From: Thiogranum sp.
GTDB lineage: Bacteria > Pseudomonadota > Gammaproteobacteria > DSM-19610
Reading direction: 5' to 3'
Length of the DNA stretch: 64,000 nucleotides
Assembly: GCA_030148915.1 (NCBI GenBank)
Contig: JASBSN010000017.1
Coordinates: forward strand, 16,072 to 80,071
Below the pieces are notes generated by a model that searched no databases, had not been told where the DNA came from, and saw only the letters and a program-made list of their open reading frames with translations. A program made the position numbers and the translations under genes. Below, one piece after another: positions 57,474-64,000 of the stretch; position 1 is the stretch's first letter, and each line of letters opens with the position of its first letter.

Positions 57474-58186
57474 TACTGGATACCGAAACCACCGGTCTTG
57501 AACCCGCCGACGGTCACCGGATTATCGAGATCGGTTGTGTGGAGCTGGTCGGTCGGCGACTGACGGGCAATAATTTTCATCAGTACCTGCAACCGGACCG
57601 GGAAATTGACGCCGGAGCGATCGAAGTACACGGTATCACCAATGAGTCTCTGGCCGACAAGCCGCGCTTCGCCGACGTGGTCGCGGATTTTATCGCCTAT
57701 ATCGAGGGCGCCGAGTTGGTGATCCACAATGCGCCTTTCGATGTCGGTTTCCTCAACCACGAATTTCGTCAGTGCGCCGAGGCGCGCGTGGTGACCGATC
57801 TGTGTGGGGTGCTCGATACCCTGAAGCTGGCGCGCAAACTGCATCCGGGCCAGAAAAACAACCTGGACGCGCTGTGCCGGCGTTACAGCATCGATAATAC
57901 CCGCCGCGATCTGCACGGCGCTTTGCTCGATGCGGAAATTCTCGCCGATGTCTACCTGGCGATGACCGGTGGTCAGGTCGCCTTGTCGCTCGGCGGCGGC
58001 GATACCGACAGTCATGACGGCCACGCGCTGGCGCCGCGCCGATTGCCTGCAGAGCGCCCGCCCTTGGCGGTGATACGCGCCACCGAGCAGGAACTGGCCG
58101 AGCACCGCGCGCGGCTCGAAGCGATAGCGGGAACTACCGGCGAAGCTTCGGTGTGGGAGCGGCTCTGGCCGGAGGGAGGGGGGTGA
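57461..58186 (+). CDS. dnaQ: DNA polymerase III epsilon subunit (proofreading exonuclease)
   Basis: A 241-residue DEDDh exonuclease: Exo[11 protein letters not shown] (D7, E9), ExoII in [13 protein letters not shown], Exo[20 protein letters not shown]. The C-terminal tail beyond about 185 binds the polymerase alpha subunit. ATG 57461 has GGAGGG upstream and overlaps rnhA by 13 bases; the longer open frame upstream is rnhA read in another frame. Confidence 0.97.
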   Translation: MRQIVLDTETTGLEPADGHRIIEIGCVELVGRRLTGNNFHQYLQPDREIDAGAIEVHGITNESLADKPRFADVVADFIAYIEGAELVIHNAPFDVGFLNHEFRQCAEARVVTDLCGVLDTLKLARKLHPGQKNNLDALCRRYSIDNTRRDLHGALLDAEILADVYLAMTGGQVALSLGGGDTDSHDGHALAPRRLPAERPPLAVIRATEQELAEHRARLEAIAGTTGEASVWERLWPEGGG

Positions 58187-58197
58187 GCGCAGGCGGC

Positions 58198-59673
58198 TTA
58201 GCGCAAGCCGGCGGCCAGCTCGAAACTGCCGGCGTTAACCCACAGATGAGCAAAAATACCCGCGGCGTATCCGGTGGCGATCACCGGCGTCCATTTGAGG
58301 TGGGTGAAAAACGTGTATTTGCCGCGTGCCTGTCCCATCAGCGCGACGCCGGCGGCCGAGCCGATAGACAGCAGGCTGCCGCCGACCCCGGCGGTAAGCG
58401 TGACCAGCAGCCATTGTCCCAGCGCCATGTCCGGGTTCATCGACAGCACCGCAAACATCACCGGAATATTGTCGACGACCGCCGAGAGTAGGCCGACGAT
58501 GACATTCGCCACAGTGGTATCCATTGAACCGTACATGAGCTGAGAGGCCAGGGTCAGATAACCGGCGAAGCCCAGACCGCCGACACACAGCACCACCCCA
58601 TAGAAAAACAGCAGCGTATCCCATTCGGCGCGCGCCAGCCGCGAGAACACGTCAAAGGGTTTGCGCTCGCGCTCGGCGGGCAGAATGTCGCCCACGGTGT
58701 TGTCGAAGCCGTCGCCGGGGCGGGGTTGATGCGTCTGCTTCAGGTAGTAGCCGAACAGTTGCAGATAGGCCAGGCCGGTCATCATACCCAGTACCGGCGG
58801 CATACCGAGAAAATTATGAAAGCCGACGGCGGTGGCGATGGTCAACGCGAACAGGCCGATAATAACGTAGGCGCCCCGGTACACAGGCGCGCTGTTGCCA
58901 TCAGCGTGCGGCAGTCCCCTTGGGACGGCAAAGTGCATGATGACCGCTGGGACGAGGAAATTCACCGCCGAGGGAACAAACAGTAAAAAGAACGTCTGGA
59001 ATTCGACCAGGCCTTTCTGCCAGACCATCAGGGTGGTGATATCGCCGAACGGGCTGAACGCGCCGCCGGCGTTGGCCGCGACGACAATATTAATGCACGC
59101 CAGGCCGATAAAACGGTCGTTGTCACGCCCCGCCGCCAGCACCACTGCACACATCACCAGCGCGGTGGTCAGATTGTCGATGACCGGCGAGAGGAAAAAA
59201 GCGAGGCCCCCGGTGATCCAGAACAGCAAGCGATAACTGCAACGCTTATTGACCAGCCAGGCGCGCAGGGATTCGAACACCTGGCGTTCGTCCATGGCGT
59301 TGACATAAGTCATGGCGACCAGCAGGAACAGGAACAGTTCGGCGAATTCCATCAGGTTGTGCCGAAAAGCCGCTTCGGCCACCGGACTCATGGCGCCCTG
59401 ACTGTAGCGCCAGGCGAGTAGGCCCCAGATGATGCCGGCGGCGAGGATCACCGGTTTGGATTTTCTCAGGTGGGTGAATTCCTCCAACATGACCAGCAAG
59501 TAGGCCAGAACGAAGAGCGTCAGCGACGCGTAGCCGACCCAGTGCGAGGTCAAATCCAGCGGCTGTGCGGCGGCTTGCGCAGCCCACAGCGTCCGCGGTA
59601 GGAAGAGGCACAATGCCACGCTCAACGCGGGCGCCAGTGCAAGTATTTGCCGTAAACCTTTTTCCAAAATCAA
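58198..59673 (-). CDS. nhaD: Sodium/proton antiporter NhaD
   Basis: A roughly 491-residue ion-transporter-superfamily membrane protein with about 12 helices. Family landmarks: FAELFLFLLVAMTYVNAMDER, FFLSPVIDNLTTALVM, NIVVAANAGGAFSPFGDITTLMVW, SAVVDNIPVMFAVLSM and GSLLSIGSAAGVALMG. It expels sodium at alkaline pH or high salt. Starts are all TTG: 59730, 59673 and 59667. A TATACT box at 59712–59707 would place the transcript start below 59730, so I prefer 59673. No strong RBS. Confidence 0.92.
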   Translation of the reverse strand: MILEKGLRQILALAPALSVALCLFLPRTLWAAQAAAQPLDLTSHWVGYASLTLFVLAYLLVMLEEFTHLRKSKPVILAAGIIWGLLAWRYSQGAMSPVAEAAFRHNLMEFAELFLFLLVAMTYVNAMDERQVFESLRAWLVNKRCSYRLLFWITGGLAFFLSPVIDNLTTALVMCAVVLAAGRDNDRFIGLACINIVVAANAGGAFSPFGDITTLMVWQKGLVEFQTFFLLFVPSAVNFLVPAVIMHFAVPRGLPHADGNSAPVYRGAYVIIGLFALTIATAVGFHNFLGMPPVLGMMTGLAYLQLFGYYLKQTHQPRPGDGFDNTVGDILPAERERKPFDVFSRLARAEWDTLLFFYGVVLCVGGLGFAGYLTLASQLMYGSMDTTVANVIVGLLSAVVDNIPVMFAVLSMNPDMALGQWLLVTLTAGVGGSLLSIGSAAGVALMGQARGKYTFFTHLKWTPVIATGYAAGIFAHLWVNAGSFELAAGLR

Positions 59674-59776
59674 TTTGATTGTTCTTTTTCGCCAAGTTGC
59701 CGGCGCAGTATAGCGTATCCTCCGGGGCAACGGAGTCGACTATCAGCTCGAAGCGGGTGTTGATCCGCCGTTAAGC

Positions 59777-60121
59777 TCAGCGTTCGACAATAGCGTGTAG
59801 AATTTCCAGGTCTGCGGCGGAAATGGCGATGATCTGAAAGCCGCTCCAATAGGTGCCCGAGCCGTTGGTGTCTTCGCACCATAAGCATTCCGCGCCGATG
59901 GTGATTTCCACCAGTTGCTCGGCGACCATCAGCGGGATGCGCATCTGGCGGACGGTGTGACAGGCGATGCGGTTGTTGCCCGCGATCATCAGGCCGTCGG
60001 TGGACAGATTGACCAACTGGCCGACGATTTCTCCGCTGTGACGGTCGGTTATCCGCGGCTGCCCCGCAATACTGACACGCGGCCTGCTGCGCTGATCGGC
60101 GTGCTGATTGACAATGGTCAT
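59777..60121 (-). CDS. PilZ-domain protein (c-di-GMP receptor candidate)
   Basis: A 114-residue PilZ domain. The c-di-GMP motifs are both there: RSRPR (RxxxR) near the start and NLSTDG (N/DxSxxG) further on. So it may bind the second messenger. ATG 60121 has AGGAGA at seven bases; the in-frame GTG 60127 is too close to it. It follows the DUF1631 gene by 27 bases on the same strand, so both probably act together. Confidence 0.88.
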   Translation of the reverse strand: MTIVNQHADQRSRPRVSIAGQPRITDRHSGEIVGQLVNLSTDGLMIAGNNRIACHTVRQMRIPLMVAEQLVEITIGAECLWCEDTNGSGTYWSGFQIIAISAADLEILHAIVER

Positions 60122-60148
60122 GGGCACTTCTCCTGTCTCTATGGTTCC

Positions 60149-62344
60149 CTAGGCGGCATGGTCGAGCATTCGCTGAATGGCGTCGAGTGCCCGGTCGACA
60201 AAGGGCTTTTTGTCGCTGGCTGTAACGATGCGCGCGGTACCCTCGAGCATGCAGTTGGCCAGGTCGTGCATGCCGATCACGGCGGCTTTAACGCCCATTT
60301 GATCGACAAACATATATTTCTCGGTGACGTTGCTGCGCCAGGAGAGTTTGACGCGTTTTTTTGCCTCGCCGTGTTGCTGGAATTCGAACCAGGTACCAAA
60401 GGGGAGGGTTTTCAAATGCTCGAGCACTTGTTGCTGTTCGGGTGACATCTCGGCTGCTGGGCTGATGCGTACCGGCGCGGGCTCGCCGAGAACCATATCG
60501 GCAGGCGCGGCACTCTGGGTCGTGGCTGTGCCCCTGGCAACGCGATTTTGCAGCGCGAACAGTGCGTCCAGCAGCTTATCCTTGCCGGCTTGTTGCAGGC
60601 TGCCGGTCGTGGCGCGGATGTCCTCCTGCAGGGCCGATACTTCGTCGATGGAGAGTCGGTTTTTGCCCGTATCCTCTGGGCCTGCGACCGATTCGATCAC
60701 ACGGGTAGCCAGCGTGACGCTGCGCTGCCAGTCGTCACTGCTTTGACCTGCTTCACTACGAAGCAGAATGAAAGTGAGCCGGTCCGCCAGTATGCGTTGC
60801 AGGAAATCGCGAGCTACCTGCGCCACGGCGCGGTCGCGCATTAATGCCCGCAATTCTTCCTGGACGCAGGTCCGGGCCGCCAGCAGTTTTTCCTGACCGT
60901 TGGCCGCTTCGTTGGTGCGTTGCTCGACGCGGCTCGCCCGCTGCTTGAGCGCCTCAACCGCGGTAGTGAATTCGTCAAGAAGCTCGTCGAAAAGAGCGAC
61001 ATCGTCATGAAAGTCGCGCAACACTCTGTCGACGATTTGCTTCATTTTCGGAAAGATGCCCCGCTCCGGGTGCGCTTCATCCAGCCAGCGGATGCCGGCG
61101 GCGGTCATATCGTTGAGCAGCCTACGCGCGGCATGCGCCTGGTCGCTGAAGAAGCGTCGGTCGAGCACCGCGACTTTCAGTAGCGGCGTGTGCAGGCGGC
61201 TCAACAGGACTTTGGCCAGATTTGGCAGGGACTCATCCATCAGCATGTATTCGAACATCATGCCGACCAGTTCAATGAGGTCGCTATCGACGCCGTGTGC
61301 ATTGTCCGGTTGGACCGCATTCAGGATCTTTCCGCGTTCATCGGCCAGTGTGTCCTGCAGGCGCTCGATGAGCAGTTGGTCTATTTCGATGTTTTCAATA
61401 AGCTCAACGTTGGACATGTCCGCGCAGGCGCGCTGGCGCCCCGCCTGCACCTTACTGATCTGACCGAGGAGTGGGGCGGCGCCGTTTCGCGGGTCGCGCG
61501 CAGGCTGGCCGCCGCCGGCTCTGTTGCCTCTACCGCGCCCGGCCATCAGCTCGCAAATACGGGCGAACACTTCATCACCCAGTTCCGACGGCGTCTGCGC
61601 TTCTGGCGCCGCGGCGTGTGCGCGCGGCTGCGCGTCGTCCGTATCCGGTTCGCCAGGGTGGATTTCTTTTTCAATGATTTCGACACTGCCGGCGTGCTTG
61701 TGAACTTCGTAGCGCAAGTTGGGCAGGATATCGGCCTCGATCAGGCGTTTGTTGTATTCGTCGAACAGAGCGTCCGCCCGGCCCAGCACATACTTGTCGA
61801 ACAGAGCGATAAATACCATGCGCACTTTGTGATCCAAGTCGGCTTGTTCCACCGCACGCCGATAGGCCGATGCCAGCCATGCCGGCCCCCCCGGAATCTG
61901 CGTTTCTTCGATGGCCGCTCCGCCGTTGATCACCGCCAGACGTTGGCGCAGGGCAAAAATGCGATTCATGATGCGGCTGATCAGTTTGCCCGCCGTGTTC
62001 TCGGCGGCGACGGATAATTCCAGGGCGTGCGGATCGACCAGCGTCAGTTCATCTGCCGAGACGTTGTGGTCGGCGGGCTCGGCGTCCGGTCTGGCCGGAA
62101 ATTCTCTGAATCCGCGGTCGAGTTCGGTATAGAAACTTTTTTCGATATCGTTGCGTTGTTTGCGCACCTCGCTCATGGCATCAAAGAACAGGCTTTGGGC
62201 CATGTTGTTTTCCGCCTTGTTGGCGAAATCGAGCAAGGCGACGTCGGCATCTTCGAACATACGCTCGACCAGTGGGCGCAAATGGCGCAACTGCATTGCC
62301 TGGCAACCGTCCAGCAAGCTGCGAAATTGTGCCGCGAGGGCCAT
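60149..62344 (-). CDS. DUF1631 family protein
   Basis: A 731-residue mostly helical, soluble protein with the DUF1631 layout: FRSLLDGCQAMQLRHLRPLVERMFEDADVALLDFA at the start (shown in parts), long charged middle with Ala-rich helices, ELVGMMFEYMLMDESLPNLAKVLLSRL in the centre and a C-terminal PilZ-adjacent type domain (LPFGTWFEFQQHGEAKKRVKLSW ... VDQMG). Function is not known; relatives occur beside PilZ or c-di-GMP genes. ATG 62344 starts the family's first block; the open frame continues to 62905 without similarity. Confidence 0.82.
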   Translation of the reverse strand: MALAAQFRSLLDGCQAMQLRHLRPLVERMFEDADVALLDFANKAENNMAQSLFFDAMSEVRKQRNDIEKSFYTELDRGFREFPARPDAEPADHNVSADELTLVDPHALELSVAAENTAGKLISRIMNRIFALRQRLAVINGGAAIEETQIPGGPAWLASAYRRAVEQADLDHKVRMVFIALFDKYVLGRADALFDEYNKRLIEADILPNLRYEVHKHAGSVEIIEKEIHPGEPDTDDAQPRAHAAAPEAQTPSELGDEVFARICELMAGRGRGNRAGGGQPARDPRNGAAPLLGQISKVQAGRQRACADMSNVELIENIEIDQLLIERLQDTLADERGKILNAVQPDNAHGVDSDLIELVGMMFEYMLMDESLPNLAKVLLSRLHTPLLKVAVLDRRFFSDQAHAARRLLNDMTAAGIRWLDEAHPERGIFPKMKQIVDRVLRDFHDDVALFDELLDEFTTAVEALKQRASRVEQRTNEAANGQEKLLAARTCVQEELRALMRDRAVAQVARDFLQRILADRLTFILLRSEAGQSSDDWQRSVTLATRVIESVAGPEDTGKNRLSIDEVSALQEDIRATTGSLQQAGKDKLLDALFALQNRVARGTATTQSAAPADMVLGEPAPVRISPAAEMSPEQQQVLEHLKTLPFGTWFEFQQHGEAKKRVKLSWRSNVTEKYMFVDQMGVKAAVIGMHDLANCMLEGTARIVTASDKKPFVDRALDAIQRMLDHAA

Positions 62345-62720
62345 GGTGGGCTCCGTGTAGTCGACGCCTGAAACCTGTGAAAGGCGGTCTCTCCTTAGCG
62401 GCCCTAGCCGTGCCCGGCTTGAGGTATTCGGCCGGCGCCGGCGCGCTCCGGCGAGGGCTGCCGCGGCCCCAGCAATATTCTTATAACGCATTAATATTAA
62501 ACAAAAATAAACTTTTTGGCAGTGGTGGAGCCAGGTCGACGGGGGGTGGCCGGCGGGTGACGGCCGCGGCGCGGCCCGGTGAGGGTTAATGTCGCGGGCG
62601 TATCTACCGCTATAGAGGCACAGAAAGGGTCCAATGCCGGAACCCGGTTTTTGTCCCGGCAAATGGAGCTTAACACCAGGGATCAGTTGAGACGGGGCGG
62701 GAAGCCTACAGGGAGTCATT
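62345..62720. other. Divergent intergenic region, no gene seen
   Basis: This 376-base gap between the DUF1631 and Sel1 genes holds no convincing gene. Very GC-rich flanks surround a short AT-rich island at about 62470–62520 (TTATAACGCATTAATATTAA on the plus strand). On the minus strand it offers TATAAG as a -10 for the DUF1631 gene. A short inverted repeat (TGCCGG/CCGGCA) lies near 62635–62665 in the Sel1 leader. I checked for a GEMM riboswitch and did not find its core. Confidence 0.5.
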
Positions 62721-64000
62721 ATGAAACTATCCAATAGACCGGCCGGTGTATTAGGGCATCTGTTGATCGCGGCGCTGCTGTCGCTTGGCCTGTGCCTGCC
62801 GGCGACGGCCAACAACATGTGGAAAGCCTTGTTCAACGAGCATATGGAAAATGCCAAAGCCGGCGAGCCTGACGCCCAGTACGAACTCGGCATCATGTAC
62901 CTCAAGGGGCAGGGTGTGGCGCAGGATAGAGACGAGGCGGTGAAATGGCTGAAGGCCGCGGCGGCATCCGGTCACCCGCTGGCAGAGGGAAAGCTGACGC
63001 GCATTGAAGAACAGGAAGAGAAGTTCGAACAGTTGAAAAGCAGCGCGGACGCGGGCGATCTGGAAGCGCAGTACGAACTGGCGATGATGTATCTCAAGGG
63101 CCGTGGCGTAAAAACAGACGGCGACGCGGCATTGCGCTACCTGCGCAAAGCGGCGGATAAGGGCGATGAGCGCGCCATTACCCGGCTCGGGATTGTCACT
63201 TTCAAGGGCGAAGCAGGCAAGGCGGATTATAAACAGGCGCTGTCATTGTTTAACCGTGTCAGTGCCAAGAGCGTGCTCGCGCAGTACTATCTGGGTGAAA
63301 TGTACGCCAGCGGCTCAGGTGTGAAACAGGACTACGGTGCAGCGATCGATTGGTATAAAAAAGCTGCTGATGGCGGTTTTAATCGTGCCGCCGGCAAAAT
63401 CATCAACCTGGAAGAAGAGCAAAAGACCGAACAGCGCCGTAAAGCGAATGCCGCCAAACGGGCGCAAGCGGAGCGCGCAGAGCTCGCCGCCGCGCGCCAG
63501 GCCGAGCAGGCCGAGCAGGCCAAACAGAGCGAGGAGAGAAAACAGGCCGAAGCGCGATCGCGGGACGCTCGCTCCGAGTCTTTGGCGAAAGCGTCGCGCG
63601 CGCCCACCAAACAGGTGGTGGCGCGAAAACCCGCGCCCAAACCGAAAGCAAAGTCCAAGCCCAAGCGGCAACTGACCGGCCTGGACAAACTCGCCGACAG
63701 CCAATGGCTACGTAACAAGCGGCCGGTCGACTATCTACCGTCGCGGGTCACCCGGTGCGATCGCGATGATGACCGTCTGGTGTGTTTCAGTGAAGTCTTG
63801 CACCGTACCCGTGGCGCCAAAGTTGTCGAGTACCGGGTAAAGTCGATTATCAGCGAGAAAGATGCCGCCTACTCCATCATTTATAGAAACCTGGTGCTCG
63901 ATGTCACGGATGCGCAAGAGCCCGAAGATCAGCCGCTGGGTTATGACGACCAGTTGGCGCAGGGATTTCATGTCAAGACCGGCTGGACGGCCGAACATCG
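62721..64000 (+). CDS. Exported Sel1-repeat protein, 3' end outside the window
   Basis: At least 426 residues, open at the right edge. A signal peptide (about 1–30, ending PATAN) is followed by Sel1-like repeats near 45–80 (AQYELGIMYLKGQGV), 105–140 (AQYELAMMYLKGRGV) and 185–220 (AQYYLGEMYASGSGV). A long Ala/Glu/Lys/Arg-rich coiled coil follows (about 230–290), then Lys/Pro-rich sequence and a C-terminal domain (RVTRCDRDDDRLVCFSEVL). Sel1 repeats bind partner proteins; the role here is unknown. GGGAG lies seven bases before ATG 62721. Confidence 0.85.
   Translation, partial: MKLSNRPAGVLGHLLIAALLSLGLCLPATANNMWKALFNEHMENAKAGEPDAQYELGIMYLKGQGVAQDRDEAVKWLKAAAASGHPLAEGKLTRIEEQEEKFEQLKSSADAGDLEAQYELAMMYLKGRGVKTDGDAALRYLRKAADKGDERAITRLGIVTFKGEAGKADYKQALSLFNRVSAKSVLAQYYLGEMYASGSGVKQDYGAAIDWYKKAADGGFNRAAGKIINLEEEQKTEQRRKANAAKRAQAERAELAAARQAEQAEQAKQSEERKQAEARSRDARSESLAKASRAPTKQVVARKPAPKPKAKSKPKRQLTGLDKLADSQWLRNKRPVDYLPSRVTRCDRDDDRLVCFSEVLHRTRGAKVVEYRVKSIISEKDAAYSIIYRNLVLDVTDAQEPEDQPLGYDDQLAQGFHVKTGWTAEH

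Noticed and set aside
62590..62720. Possible c-di-GMP (GEMM) riboswitch before the Sel1 gene
   Set aside because: The leader has GCACAG and AAAGG stretches, but the conserved GGACGCAAAGC-type core is absent.
1..64000. tRNA, rRNA, CRISPR, insertion sequence or prophage
   Set aside because: I scanned for T-loop-like sequences, regularly spaced repeats, transposase motifs and phage genes. The few GTTCGAAT-like hits lie inside protein genes, and nothing else fits.

Overview
The window is about 64 kb of GC-rich chromosome from a gammaproteobacterium. Gene content and order fit that class: yafS–rnhA–dnaQ next to mltD, hspQ, rapA, yeiP/efpL, greB, a System I cytochrome c maturation operon, tmcA and slyD. 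A sucrose-making cluster and an NhaD antiporter suggest a salt-exposed, possibly Chromatiales-like organism. That placement is inference; there is no rRNA gene here to test it. I see no tRNA, rRNA, insertion sequence, prophage or CRISPR array. Genes are dense and often overlap by 1 to 14 bases.

Layout. 1–4.8 kb: end of a YheS-type ABC-F gene, then arfB, a cold-shock gene and rapA on the minus strand, with efpL diverging. 4.9–13 kb: a phosphate-acquisition block of a TonB protein, an exported YncE-type propeller fused to a phosphoesterase, a TonB-dependent receptor and a Tat-exported PhoD-type phosphatase. Three 11-bp-phased Pho-box-like half-sites lie in front of the fusion gene. 13–19 kb, minus strand: an orphan exported protein, then a bufferin (copper-binding RiPP) cluster, transcribed in the order spondin-domain protein, BufA2 precursor, BufB (DUF692) and BufC (DUF2063), with an OmpR/histidine-kinase pair directly upstream. 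A perfect 11-bp hairpin separates precursor from maturase, and two inverted repeats lie in the promoter region. 19–30 kb: glgA, ygiQ and the complete ccmABCDEFGHI operon. 30–38 kb: greB, sprT, a GIY-YIG protein, a GlcG/HbpS-like protein, hspQ, a POT transporter, slyD, a P-loop ATPase beside a divergent MetA-family acyltransferase, a DUF302 protein and cyclopropane fatty acid synthase. 38–44 kb: sucA-sucB-lpd. 44–50.4 kb: a tight four-gene sucrose operon (sucrose-phosphate synthase, sucrose-phosphatase, fructokinase, sucrose synthase). 50.4–54.5 kb: tmcA, hemH and two small unknown genes. 54.5–64 kb: mltD, yafS, rnhA, dnaQ, nhaD, a PilZ protein with a DUF1631 protein, and the start of a Sel1-repeat protein.

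How parts work together. Sucrose can be made (SPS, SPP) and broken (SuSy) with fructose re-phosphorylated by the kinase. The SuSy lacks the Gln/Asn pair of plant enzymes, so it may favour ADP and feed ADP-glucose to GlgA. The TonB, receptor and two phosphatases would release and import phosphorus. The bufferin cluster probably buffers copper in the periplasm, controlled by the adjacent two-component system. The best candidate for something undescribed is that cluster with its spondin-domain member; second is the ATPase/MetA-like pair.
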